A stretch of DNA of 25,184 bases from Azolla pinnata. Its lineage: Eukaryota; Streptophyta; Polypodiopsida; Salviniales; Salviniaceae. Position numbers and translations under genes: made by a program. The notes beneath the pieces are model-generated. The model was not told where the DNA came from. It searched no databases and saw only the letters and a program-made list of their open reading frames with translations. Below, one piece after another: positions 1-9,933 of the stretch (positions are counted from its first letter, which is position 1; each line of letters begins with the position of its first letter). Location of the stretch: positions 29,072-54,255 of the forward strand of contig JBBBWG010029176.1 of assembly GCA_037176905.1 (NCBI GenBank). Reading direction: 5' to 3'.

Positions 1-224
1 TCGATCTGTATCCAATGTCCATCCATCCATCTCTGATCTCAACGTCGTTGTGAACCCATCAAGATCTGAGGCTCGAGTGGAACATTTCAGGGCAACGAAC
101 TACATATATTACCTACAGCTTCGATTCACATGCATGCATCGATCGAGGCGAAAAAAAACAGCGGCATGTTTGCACTGGCCAATCGTGCATGATGGGGGAT
201 ATGCCCAAGGAATTTCCATGGACG

Positions 225-530
225 CACGCACACATACATACATGCACGCATACATACATACATGCATACATACATACATACATACGTACGTACATTCATA
301 CGCACGCGCACACACACATACATTCATACATACATGCGCACGCACACATACATATGCACATTCATACACACACGTGCACACACATACATTCATACACACA
401 TGCACACGCACACACATTCATACACACATGCACACGCACACATTCATACACACATGCAAGCACACATACATTCCTACATACAAACTCCGGTGCACGCATG
501 CATACATACATACGCACGCACGACATGCAT
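225..530. repeat. CATA/CACA microsatellite tract
   Basis: About 300 bases of interrupted (CATA)n, (CACA)n and CATTCATACACA-type units. It is open in several frames on both strands only because the repeat lacks stops, giving His/Thr-rich or Cys/Val-rich nonsense. It is followed at about 520-590 by overlapping GCATTGCATT and CATGCA words. I see no gene. Confidence 0.9.
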
Positions 531-657
531 TGCATTGCATCGCATTGCATTACATGCATGTAAAACCCACATGCATTGGATGCAATGCATTCAGTTTTTA
601 TAGTTAAATTCTCTCAAAAAGGTCCGTTGAGCTTACGCATTACAAAAAAGAAAGAAA

Positions 658-662
658 TAGTA

Positions 663-701
<39 letters not shown>

Positions 702-890
702 GGAACAAAAATAAGCACCTGAATTGATAATAAATATAGGAAATATTTGACCTCTTTTTTTCCTCTTTGAAGTCTGGATGTATATATAAATATATATAAA
801 TAATAAATAAATAAATATATAAAGAAAGAAAGAAATAAATAAAAATAAAAAATAATAAATAAATAAATAAATAAATTGCTTTCTATATAT
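658..890. repeat. (TAA)n and (AAAT)n microsatellites
   Basis: A run of TAA units (about 660-700) is followed by AT-rich DNA and then (AAAT/ATAA)n tracts at about 780-890. Two adjacent microsatellites with no coding content. Confidence 0.85.
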
Positions 891-1423
891 ATATTTAGTT
901 CTTGCCATTTTCTTATTTTTTGTGGTTGGAGTAGATTTTGGGGCCATAATATCTTTTGTTTTTCCTCCGCGTTTTGGGAAAGAAGGGAAGGAATTTATTA
1001 AGTATTTGATTGATTAGTCGAAATAATAATCATAATAATAATAATAACAATACTAATAATCATAATAATAATAACAATAGTGATAGTATATTTATTACTA
1101 CCGTAAAATAATCGAAAAAAAGGCGGAAAAATAAATAATTCGGGGGGGGGGGAAAACCCCAAGCGGCGGGAAAAAAAAATAAAAATTCAAATCGAATTTT
1201 GCTTTTTGGAAAAAATTAAAACAGAAAAAAAAAGGGTACGGCCTCGCGTTAATTACGGCCGATTTTTTTCCCTCTCTCTTTGCGTAAAAATAATTCAAAA
1301 AACAGGGAAAAAATACAAAATATTAAATTATACGGAAACGCAGTTTTCGATCAAAACCGAAAAAACGCAAAAAAAAAAGGAGAAAAAAATAGAATAAGGA
1401 AAAAAAAAAAACGTACTTCTTCT
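891..1423. other. AT-rich low-complexity intergenic DNA
   Basis: It contains AAT-type repeats (about 1020-1095), a G11 run at about 1142-1152, and many A and T homopolymers interrupted by short GC-rich patches. Short open frames here are Lys/Phe-rich and look like composition artefacts. No gene is supported. Confidence 0.7.
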
Positions 1424-1510
1424 TCTTTCTTCTTCGTCTTCATCTTCTTCTTCGTCGTCGTCTTCTTCTTCTTCTTCGTCGTCGTCTTCTTCTTCTTCTT
1501 CTCTGCACGA
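1424..1510. repeat. (TCT/TCG)n trinucleotide tract
   Basis: Pyrimidine-rich TCT and TCG repeats lie upstream of the IST1-like gene, probably in its promoter or far 5' leader. On the minus strand it translates as Glu/Asp/Arg runs, which I treat as spurious. Confidence 0.85.
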
Positions 1511-1661
1511 TCGATCCTCCACCATCGCCATAGCTGAATCTGCTGCACCTTCTTCTCCCTCTTTCTCTGCCATGGCCATGCCGCCCACAAACCTTCCCTT
1601 CCCCCCATAGCTCTCTTCTCCTCTTCTCTCCTCTCTTCTCTGTACCTCCTTCCAAGCTTCC

Positions 1662-1895
1662 ATGGCGAAGCCCTGCAGCAGATCCGCATCTCTTCCCTCC
1701 CATGCCCACATTGCCTTCCCCTTCCTTCCTTCTTCATCTTCTTCTGCGTCTGCCTCTACGTCTGCTTCTGCCTCTGCCTCTGCCTCTGCTTCTGCTTCTG
1801 CTTCTGCTTCGCGTTGTGCTGGAGTTGAAACGTCTTGCGGCTATGGCGATGCCCTGCCGGCTCCTCCTACGCCTCCATCTCCAGCCTCTTCTTAG
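1662..1895 (+). other. Possible upstream ORF with Ser/Ala repeat
   Basis: An ATG in a good plant context (CATGGCG) opens 77 codons ending in TAG. The middle is a hexanucleotide (TCTGCC/TCTGCT)n tract at about 1737-1812 that encodes alternating Ser and Ala. It lies about 170 bases upstream of the predicted IST1-like start and in the same frame. It could be an upstream ORF in that leader, or simply open repeat DNA. The Ser/Ala-rich N-terminus looks vaguely like a transit peptide, but composition alone explains that. Confidence 0.25.
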
Positions 1896-2008
1896 GCCCA
1901 AGCGCACACCTCCTTGAATGTACATTGCCCCCCACCTCGCCGTTAGGTCGCTCCATCACCATCGCCGTCACAGCATCACTGTGCTTCGTGTCTTCGTTCG
2001 TCGTCGTC

Positions 2009-2010
<2 letters not shown>

Positions 2011-2042
<32 letters not shown>

Positions 2043-2043
2043 G
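2011..2043 (+). promoter_or_regulatory. CT tract ending in a possible leader splice acceptor
   Basis: An almost pure (CT)n tract at about 2012-2039 ends in GCAG, a textbook polypyrimidine tract plus 3' splice site just 20 bases before the predicted ATG at 2064. It may be the acceptor of a 5'-leader intron. CT tracts are also common near plant transcription starts, so the splice reading is an inference. Confidence 0.35.
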
Positions 2044-2063
2044 GGCTTGAAGAACTCCTGGCG

Positions 2064-5000
2064 ATGGCGAAATCCGTCAACAGAGACCCCATCCCTCGCC
2101 GCCTCTGGCTCGCCTACTTCCTCGGATGTACCCCTGGCTTCCGAAGAGCAAGCTGGTATGGCCTGCTTCCGCTACTTCTTCTTGATCGCCATCGCCAGTC
2201 GTCTGCTTCTTTTGGAGCCTTTCAACTGATCGTCGTCTCACTTTCGTTCTCTTTTCTTGTCTTGTTTGCTTGCTTCTGGACCGATTTCAGCAAGAAGCTT
2301 CTGAAGCTCACCATGTCTCGCGTGAAGCTCCTGAGCAGAAGAAGAGAAGCGCAGGTGAGGCAGCTACGTATCGATGTGGCGCAGCTCCTTCGCCGCTCGC
2401 AGACATCAGATGCAGAAGCTCGGGTATGGAAAAAAAACCCTAACCCTAAACCATGGATTTGAATCCGAAGCGTTTGTCCCGAAAAACACAAACCCCAGAC
2501 AACAGACATGAACAGGAAACCCTAAATCGAACTTCTACACAGAACCCTAACCCTAAATTTGAAACTGGCTCTCCCCCCAGATCTAGCTCTGACTACAGCA
2601 TGGTGAAACCCTAAAACGAAAGTCTGGATTTTGAACAGATCCGAAATAGCTAATTCTAAGCTTAGGCTCTGCCATGTCCATAAACCCTAATCCCAATTTC
2701 CAGCTTCGTCTGAGGGCTCTCTATTTTCAACAGCTTGACAGGCTATGGAAGGAAGCTTGCCTTCTGTCCGTGTATTTGAAGGTCGCCCAGTACTGTCATC
2801 TGCTGAAAGCTAATCTGTATAACATAGCCTGGCAGAGGTAAATCCCCTTTACCCTCTTCACCTTCGCCTGCAAAGCTTCTCTGATTTCTTGAGCTTGATT
2901 GTTGCAGAGAATGCCCGATCGATCTGAGAGAGGCCATCGAGAGCTTGTATTTTGCTGCTTCTCATTGCTCAGACTTACCCGAGCTCAAAGATTTTCGCGA
3001 GATCATGGCCAACAAATATGGTAAAGATTTCTGTGCGGGCTCTCTCGTCAGCAAGCAGGTAAAAGAATGGAAGCTGCAATCCATATCAGAAACCCCCTAA
3101 TCAAGCTCTAAAAACCTTCACACAAAATTGCGTCTCATTTTGCAGTTCCTGCAAGCATTTTATGAGAGCAAACCGCCCGAAGACACCAGGAAAGCGTTGA
3201 TGAGAGGTATCTGTGCAGATTTCCACGTCAAGTATGCTCCGCAGGAGGTAAGTGCCTCGCTCAACGTGTTCTAATCCAATGAGAAGGTTAAACAAGTGAT
3301 TAGGAGGCATTCTCCGAGGTTTTTGAGAGATTACCTGGCTTCCTACCTGTTCAGGTGGAGGTCTCTCCAAAGGTTTCCAAACAATCTTTCTTCATGGCCG
3401 TTGCTGCAGAGAACAGCTCATCTGTCCATGGGCAAGACGTGTCCTATGGCAGCTTGGATACGCATGATGTTCACTTTCAGGGAAGAGAATTTCATCATCA
3501 CAAGGAGATCAAATCGTCTTTGAAATGTGTTACTTCTGATACGCATACCGCCGTAGGTGTAGCTACGCAGGTGGGTGGGAGAAACAGAGGAGGTGAAGAC
3601 CTTGATATCGGAGCAGTCCGTCAGATCCCTAAGAAAGGGGCGCATGGACAATCGCAGAAGCCATCGCACGAAAAGCCTTGTAATGAAGAGGTAGAGAGTA
3701 GACCTGTGCATGTGAAAATGCCTCTCAAGAGAGAGGGAAATGCGAGGAAGAAGCATGATTGTGAGGAAGAAGATGTGAAAGTGAGGAGGATGGGATCAGA
3801 AGATTTACGTGACTTCGAGAAGAAAGAAATGTTCTATGCAAAGCAGAGGGATAAGGGTAAGCTTGATGGAGGTAGATATGATTCTCATGGTGGTGGGCAA
3901 GCATTGCCTAAACCTTCTTCTGTGAAGGTGGAACCAGAAGATTTGCATGGCTTCGAGAAAAAAGAAGTGTTATATGCAAAGCAGAGGGATAAGGGGAAAC
4001 TTGATAGAGGTAGACATGATTCTAATGATGGGCAAGCATGGCCTAAGCATTCTTCTGTGAAGGTATATGACTATGATAAAGCTGAAATGGAAGCATTGCA
4101 TGAATCTGGCAGAGTGTTTGGGATACAGAAGTGTAATGGAATCAGTCATGAAGATATGATAGCTGAGCTGAGAGTCAACGATGGAGATGAAAGATTTGAA
4201 GCAAATAGGTTGAAGAAGGAAAGGAAGAGATCGGCACGCAAGTATCGGATCGGAATGATCGAGTTTGATGCCTCGCCAGAGAGGAACCATGATTTCCCTG
4301 ATGAAGGAATAACAATGAAGAACCATATCGAAGTCGTCCCAAACTCTACTAGAAAGAACCACCCACACCGTGTGGTACAGAGCAACCATGAGGAACATGA
4401 TCACTTTGAAGTGAATGGGAAGCTAGATAGAATTATGACGAATGAGCGACAGTTTGTGGATGGGGATGAGTTTTTCCAGTTGAATCAGAGAAGTAAGAAA
4501 GAATCTCGGCACTCTCGCAAGAAGCATTCTCATAGAGACAAGTTCCCCCATGGTATTAATTCAGATATGATGGAGCATGGTGAAGGAGAGGAGATGGGCT
4601 GTACAAGCAAGTTACCACAGCATGAAGATGACTACTTTGTGGTCAAGGGTTTGAGTAGGAAATCTCCGAAACCTGCATTTGATTTCGAAGGCATTACAGA
4701 TGGAACTACCAGGCGCAGCAGGCCATGTGAGATGAAGCTTTCCATGGAGAATGAAGAAGCCAGAGATAGCAGGTATACAAGTAATCCTCTACAACATGAA
4801 GATGATAGATACAAGCCCTCCTTACCACACAGGACTAGTAGAAACGACCCTAAAGGTGATTATGAAGGCTTTGAACAAGAGCAAAGGTTTGGATCACATG
4901 GGACGAAGCTTTCGGGAGGTAGAGGATCGCATCGGAAGCCTGGTTTCGACAATGGAGATGATCAAGACTCTAGGTATAACAGTAAGATGCACCTCGATGC

Positions 5001-5508
5001 AGGATCTAGGCATGATAGAGCGTATGAGCCGAAGCCCCCTAAGGAGGAGGATTCATCAAACAGGCACAACCGCCATGGAGGTAAGATTCGAGAAATGCAA
5101 AGGGAAGGGGAACAGCACCGTCGAGCTTTTATCCAACACTACAATGATGGGCATGGAGGTGAGTCTTCTGCGGATCATCATCAGAGAGTCCTGCACCATG
5201 GCAAAGCCTTCGCCGAGAACCACAATGGCCATACATCGCAGAATGTCTGGCACTCCACCAATGGTGATCATAGTTCGGGAGCTTCGAAGCCTCCTGATCG
5301 TCCCCCGCCACCAGTTCCAACGCATAGGACGGTTTCCTTGCCGAACAACCTGACAGAGGAATCACAGAATCCGCCAGTTTGTCCTCGACGTTCAAACACA
5401 TTTGGCCCAAATCGGTCGCGACAACAGCATGTCCATCCCAACCTTCCTGAATACGAAGATCTCGTTGCTACCTTCGCTCAATTCAAGCGAGAGAAATCTA
5501 TCGACTAG
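2064..5508 (+). CDS. IST1-like ESCRT-III-associated protein (plant ISTL type)
   Basis: I assemble six exons: 2064-2155, 2291-2423, 2734-2837, 2908-3058, 3146-3247 and 3355-5508. All have GT-AG borders and compatible phases, giving 911 residues. Residues about 31-194 form the IST1 domain: a Cys-Lys-Lys start, then SRVKLLSRRREAQVRQLRID, a CPIDLREAIESLYFAA block and a DLPELKDFREI block. IST1 proteins bind ESCRT-III CHMP1-type subunits and regulate the Vps4 ATPase at endosomes and multivesicular bodies. The long tail (195-911) is polar, rich in His, Lys, Arg, Asp and Glu, contains internal repeats, has a PPPPVP stretch, and ends with a LPEYEDL-type motif that I recall near the C-terminus of long plant ISTL proteins. 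The exon 1/2 junction was chosen because it restores the conserved Cys before KKLLKL. Start 2064 has a GCGATGGCG context. The frame is open upstream to at least 2044, so a longer N-terminus through a leader exon is possible. Confidence 0.87.
2434..2690 (+). promoter_or_regulatory. Telo-box cluster in intron 2 of the IST1-like gene
   Basis: Intron 2 (2424-2733) carries CCCTAA words at about 2438-2449, 2518-2525, 2543-2557, 2606-2614 and 2682-2690. Two of these sites are doubled (CCCTAACCCTAAA). All are in the same orientation, matching the plant telomere unit CCCTAAA and the telo-box AAACCCTA. Telo-boxes usually sit near the 5' end of plant genes and act together with other elements, so an intronic enhancer role is plausible but inferred. 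Confidence 0.6.
3799..4062 (+). repeat. 46-residue tandem duplication in the IST1-like tail
   Basis: Two neighbouring coding copies, about 3799-3936 and 3937-4062, share the pattern ED-L-FEKKE, YAKQRDKGKLD and SSVKV. They are near residues 343-388 and 389-430. Conservation at both DNA and protein level indicates a fairly recent in-frame duplication. Confidence 0.85.
4603..4977 (+). repeat. Second, older tandem repeat in the IST1-like tail
   Basis: Two degenerate units, 4603-4776 (58 residues) and 4777-4977 (67 residues), each start with TS-(x)-LQHEDD or TSKLPQHEDD, pass through a D(F/Y)EG block and a KLS block, and end in DSRY. They diverge more than the 3799-4062 pair, so this tail has apparently grown by duplication more than once. 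Confidence 0.6.
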
Positions 5509-6900
5509 AGAGTGCGGAAAAATATATTCTATTGACAATATGATGAAACCCAAGAAACAAGCAGCTGAACAGGGGTTCTTATTATAGATATGTGTATAAT
5601 TGATTGATTGATTTGATTTGGTTTGCAACAACGACAAAAAGGTTTTCCTTCTACATTTGGGGATTTCCATTCCGTCACTGAATGGAATGCCATATATAAT
5701 TCAAATAACCCCGCTTGGCACATTTGTGGCATGCCGGAAGCTGTGACTGGTGAACTCTTATATCCTATAGGATTTATGAGAACAAACAAAAACCCATTCA
5801 TTTTTTTTTTCTTGATCGACTGTCTTCTCTTGAAATTCAAGGAAAACAAATCATTGTAATGTAAGAGGCATTGCCGAAAAGCTATTAAAAACATTAGTTA
5901 AAAGTGTTGTTTGATTTCTTCTGTTACTCGGAACCTAAAACTGCTTTTGCTGTTTGATTTCTTTTTGCTGGGTTTCTGTGCCAAAATTGTCACTCTTACT
6001 TACATGAATTGTATACAGATATAAGCTCGGTCATGTGCCTCTTATCATGTTAACAATCTTTACAGAAAAGTTTGAAGGGCCCACCAGAGTTTGGAGTTGT
6101 GAGTCAAGCTTGGCCTTTCTCTTTCTTTTGTATACATATATAGTTCTTTGAAGTGTTTGTTGGAGGAGACTCTCTGAAAAGAAAAGCGAGAAAGTGTTGT
6201 TGTCATTTGCCAAGAATTCCAGTTACAGAGCACTTGCTGAACAGTGGAAGAAGACTAGCACAGCAGATATTGTATGCTCTATTCCGTGACCGAAGAATCT
6301 TTGAGAAAGCATGGTCATTCATCGATTTGTATGTATGTATACATGCATCTCATTGCATATGTCATTTGGCAGCAAGGAGCTTCAATCTGTTAAGATCCGA
6401 ATCCTAGGTCGAATCGATGGAGGATGTGGGAATGGCTCCAGCCGCCGGCTCGGCGGAGATATCTACCACGTCATGTGATGCGTGGTTTAGGGTTAGGGTT
6501 TGGTACATATTCATTGCTAGGAACCCGGCCTTACTGCATGCACTATCATCATCATCATCATCATCATGAGGAACAGAATGTGCAATGGGAGAGAGAACTA
6601 CAGTACAGGGAGGTGGAGGAAGTGGAGGGTATATTTTTCCCTTGACTCTGAGTTTCCATGGCCTTTTTGGAATCTCACATCCCGAGGAGAGGATGATGGG
6701 TCCATGAACAGAGAGAGAGAAGATCATGACAGGCAGTGAAACATGCATATGCATAGGTAGATGCTAACGGCTTTCCAGCAAGATGCAAAAGCTTTGCTTT
6801 GTTGGGGGCCATGGGGCCTGCAAAAGCCAGCCATGATTGGACCCAGAAAGACGACACACACAGCTCTGCTTTGGACAGGGAGGAGGAGGATTAGGATGGG
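5509..6900. other. 3' flank of IST1-like gene and intergenic DNA
   Basis: AT-rich sequence follows the TAG stop. I find no canonical AATAAA; plant polyadenylation signals are weak, so the transcript end is not placed. A TTTAGGGTTAGGGTTT word (about 6486-6502) and a (CAT)n microsatellite (about 6545-6568) lie here. No coding region is convincing. Confidence 0.6.
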
Positions 6901-6981
6901 ATGATCTATGCAGCAGCTGACCAGATCAACAGTTTTTGCATACAGCAAAGGTACCAACAGGGAAGAAGAAAAGAAGCTATT

Positions 6982-7032
6982 TGCAGGAGTAGGAGGAGGA
7001 GGAAGAAGAAGAAGAAGAAGAAGGAGAAGGGC
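6982..7032. repeat. (GGA/GAA)n trinucleotide repeat
   Basis: A purine-rich GGA then GAA repeat lies about 220 bases upstream of the DUF247 start codon, within its promoter or leader. Confidence 0.85.
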
Positions 7033-7040
7033 ACCATACC

Positions 7041-7206
7041 TGCTCCTTTGCTGCATAACCCTAGAGGAAGAAAACCCTAAAAACAGGGGAGGGGGGGGGA
7101 AGCAGATCTGCTCCTTTGCTGCATAACCCTAGAGAGAGGGGCCAAACCCTAGAACAGGGGATGCTCCTTTGTGTTGCACAACCCTAGAGAGAGGAACAAC
7201 CCTAAA
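7041..7206 (+). promoter_or_regulatory. Triplicated telo-box module upstream of DUF247 gene
   Basis: The core TGCTCCTTTGCTGCATAACC with a following CTAGAG occurs at 7041-7066 and 7109-7134, with a slightly altered third copy at 7162-7188. Between them are further AAACCCTA-type words. At least six CCCTA words fall in 165 bases, all in one orientation, ending about 50 bases before the start codon. It probably lies in the 5' leader or core promoter and could act as a telo-box cluster. That role is inferred. Confidence 0.6.
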
Positions 7207-7252
7207 AGAAGGTGAGAGAGATAGATAGATCAGGGAAGCTCACCATAGCCAG

Positions 7253-8920
7253 ATGATGAATGAAAGGAGCTCATCCTCCCCACAGAGCGAACCACAGTGG
7301 GCATTCCCTTATGAGCCATATGCAGCAGCAATCAACCTGATGCAACCATCTCCAGCCTACTATGGGGCAGGGCCAACACAGTACTACAACAACAGCAGCT
7401 TCATGGTGGGATCACCACCAGCACCATCGCCGAAACCGGTGCAGGAAAGCCCCAATGGAATCAACAGCAGCGGCGGCAGCGGCAGCGGCATCATCAACAC
7501 CATCAACGACAGGGGGATCTCGATCGCCGATCTGCACAACGTGCCGGTGGACCAGCTGCCGCAGCCGAGCCTCGAGGGGGGCGAGTGGAGGGAGTACATG
7601 AGGAGGGAGATCGAGGACGCGAGGAGGCCGCGGTTCGAGAAGCGGCGCGCGATCGCGTCGACGCCGCGGGCGCTGTTCGAGGTGAAGCCCAAGTGCTACT
7701 GCCCGAGGGTGGTGACGATGGGGCCGATGTGCAGGAAGCTCGGGCCCGTGGCCATGGATCGGTGCAAGGCGCTCTGCATCAAGGAGTTCATGGATCGGAG
7801 GAAGATCTCGGGGCTCGATGCGCTCCTGGGCTTGATCGTGCCCGATCCCCTGCTCCTCGGCAACGTCTACTTCGGCCTCCCGAAATACGACTTCGACGCC
7901 CTCCAGCTCATGGTCGCGATCGACGCCGTGTTCCTGCACGACCTCCTGCTCTTCGTCGCCCGCGACAACTGCCCCGACGACTACCTCTTCGCCTTCTTCA
8001 ACAACGAGGTCACGTTCTCGCAGGCGCTCCGCGACCTGTTCCTCATGGGCAACCAGATCCCGATGTCGTTCCTCAGCACGGTCGCCGCGCTCCCGGGCGC
8101 CGAGCTCCCGTTGCGCGAGCTCGTCTTCTGCCTGCAGTACATGGTCTGGCGGAGGAACCCGTTCATGGCGAGCCATCCGGAGAGCGAGAGCCACCACGCG
8201 GACATCGTGGAGCTGTCGCAGGGCGTGTCGGTGCTCGAGTGCGAGCATCTGCTCGACTGCCTCTACGTCTCCTGTTGCTCGCGACGACGCAGGAACAAGA
8301 AGCCCGGAAACGGCGCCAAGGGGGAGCAGGAGGAGGAGGAATCAGAAGAATCGGAGCCTATTTACCGGCCCAAGAACCGCCTGCCGAGGGCCTCGGAGCT
8401 GCGCAAGGTCGGGATCAAGTTCCGCGCGCGCAAGGGCAACATCTCCGTCGTCAGATACAACAAGCGCAAGCTCCGCCTCGACCTGCCTCGGCTCGCAGTT
8501 TTCGACGAGACGGAAGACATGCTGCGCAACCTCGTCGCGTACGAGCTCACCTCCAAATCCGGCGCCGAGTTCTGCGGCTACGCCATCCTCATGGACTCCC
8601 TCATCGACACCGCCGACGACCTCGCCATCCTCTACAAGTCGGGCGTCCTCGAGAACCACCTCGGCAGCGAGGAGCGGCTCGTCACCATGTGGAACGAGAT
8701 GTGCGTGAACATCGCCGAGAGCTCGTCGGCGCGCTGGGAGGACATCACCAAGACCATCCTCGTGCACTACCGGAGCCACTGGCGCGTCATCTACGTCGAG
8801 TTCTGCGCCAAGTTCTTCTCCAAGCCGTGGCTCTGGCTCTCCACCATCGCCGCCGTCCTGCTCCTCTTCATGTCCGCGCTCCAGACCATCTACTCGGTGC
8901 TTTCCTTCTACCAGAGCTGA
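7253..8920 (+). CDS. DUF247 family membrane protein
   Basis: A single-exon gene of 555 residues. After a Ser/Gly-rich N-terminus (repeat near residues 71-80), the DUF247 (PF03140) hallmarks follow in order: CYCPRVVTMGPM, a DAVFLHDLLLF block, LFLMGNQIPMSFL (NQIP at 267-270), ECEHLLDCLYVSC, an acidic low-complexity insert (about 351-368), then ASELRKVGIKFRARKGNIS, LRLDLPRLAVFDETE and a RNLVAYE block. A C-terminal hydrophobic helix (about 524-550) suggests a tail-type membrane anchor with the rest cytosolic. The biochemical role of the family is unknown; members at the grass S and Z loci are linked to self-incompatibility, which need not apply here. The first ATG of an ATGATG pair is used. Codon use is strongly G/C-ending from about codon 85 onward, unlike the neighbouring genes, so other frames also look open. 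Confidence 0.93.
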   Translation: MMNERSSSSPQSEPQWAFPYEPYAAAINLMQPSPAYYGAGPTQYYNNSSFMVGSPPAPSPKPVQESPNGINSSGGSGSGIINTINDRGISIADLHNVPVDQLPQPSLEGGEWREYMRREIEDARRPRFEKRRAIASTPRALFEVKPKCYCPRVVTMGPMCRKLGPVAMDRCKALCIKEFMDRRKISGLDALLGLIVPDPLLLGNVYFGLPKYDFDALQLMVAIDAVFLHDLLLFVARDNCPDDYLFAFFNNEVTFSQALRDLFLMGNQIPMSFLSTVAALPGAELPLRELVFCLQYMVWRRNPFMASHPESESHHADIVELSQGVSVLECEHLLDCLYVSCCSRRRRNKKPGNGAKGEQEEEESEESEPIYRPKNRLPRASELRKVGIKFRARKGNISVVRYNKRKLRLDLPRLAVFDETEDMLRNLVAYELTSKSGAEFCGYAILMDSLIDTADDLAILYKSGVLENHLGSEERLVTMWNEMCVNIAESSSARWEDITKTILVHYRSHWRVIYVEFCAKFFSKPWLWLSTIAAVLLLFMSALQTIYSVLSFYQS

Positions 8921-9933
8921 TTCTCTGGAGGCGGGTTTTTACGGCTCTTCTGAACCTTGACTGACATCTCTATCGATCGATCGGTCGGTTCATCTGGGTA
9001 CAAAAAAAAAAAAAGAAGCCTGAGAGCGCAAGGGAATGCCGATTGCGTCCCGGGAGCGTGTACAGTACTACTACTGATGATTCGTAGAGGCTCTGCATCC
9101 TCTGTTCGTCCTCCACACCGATTCTTTGCTTGCGAATGAATGCCATCTCGTCTGCTGCCCATGTCTTCGGAACGATCGCCTTCACGAATCAAGCCTCACG
9201 ACATTTCTTTGTCAGCAATGGATTTGTATTTATCACCCATGACTCGATTCGATTCGACTCTAGAGAAAAACAACAAACATCCGCAGACAGACGCCATCCA
9301 TGTTCATGCCACTACACATTCACTATTATCAGCTTGTAAAATACAATCCAATCTTTCATCTCCATCTTCAGCTGTATTTTTTATCCAAGCCGTCGTCTTG
9401 AAATCAGCATGCTTTTCTGATTCAAAACCATGTGCACATTTGCATCAATGCAAATGCACGACATAATTTATTTACACATGTGTGACATAAATTGGTATTG
9501 CAATTCTCATTTTTCCAGCCTTAATTTGAGGTTCATGTAGCTATTCTAATAAACCTTTCACAATACTGGAGCCAGCATTCTCAAAGCAGTAGTAAGAATT
9601 GCTGTAAAATTCAACTGATGTAGACAACATCATCTGAACAAATCCATTGATCATGATAGCAGCTCACATATGCGCTTACAATAATAAGTTTATCGGTGAG
9701 AGGCTTACAATAATATGTTTATTGTGATCTCACCCACCGTTCCGCATGTTCAATGGCCATAAGGATCAATCAAAATATACTGCACAAAATCAATGGGATT
9801 GATTAGTAATCGGACAGCACCTACTCCTACCTGTAAATCCTCAAGCAATCTCTATGGTAGTGCTGTCATTTTTATGGTCCTCAAACAATCCTCTTTGTTG
9901 CCATTCACCAAAGTCTGGAGTCTGGGCTGATTT
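8921..9933. other. Convergent intergenic region
   Basis: This is the 3' flank shared by the DUF247 gene (+) and the aquaporin gene (-). It is AT-rich with an A13 run near 9002. AATAAA occurs on the plus strand at 9548-9553, possibly too far from the DUF247 stop to be its signal. No ORF here resembles a gene. Confidence 0.6.
9718..9723 (-). terminator. Possible polyadenylation signal of the aquaporin gene
   Basis: AATAAA on the minus strand, about 210 bases downstream of the predicted aquaporin stop at 9934. A second copy lies at about 9468-9473. Position and sequence fit; nothing else was tested. Confidence 0.35.

Noticed and set aside
225-530. Regularly spaced repeats that could suggest a CRISPR array
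   Set aside because: Units are 4-12 bases with no unique spacers, in a plant nuclear context.
50-607. 185-codon plus-strand ORF and overlapping minus-strand ORFs, rich in His/Thr or Cys/Val
   Set aside because: They are translations of a CATA/CACA microsatellite, which lacks stops in several frames.
1328-1737. Three minus-strand ORFs with Glu/Asp or Arg/Lys runs
   Set aside because: The runs come from TCT/TCG trinucleotide repeats; no family similarity, and all three frames are open only over the repeat.
2126-2155. Alternative start ATG at 2126 (reading MYPWLPKSKL) for the IST1-like gene
   Set aside because: It needs a less likely acceptor at 2294 and loses the conserved Cys before KKLLKL; the frame from 2064 joins at the strong TTTCAG acceptor.
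2434-2460. Chromosome-end telomere
   Set aside because: Only one or two CCCTAAA units per site, inside an intron between well-supported exons.
7412-8964. A 459-codon plus-strand and a 278-codon minus-strand ORF
   Set aside because: Shadow frames of the GC-rich DUF247 gene, with Arg/Ala/Pro- or Glu/Val/His-biased composition and no domain.
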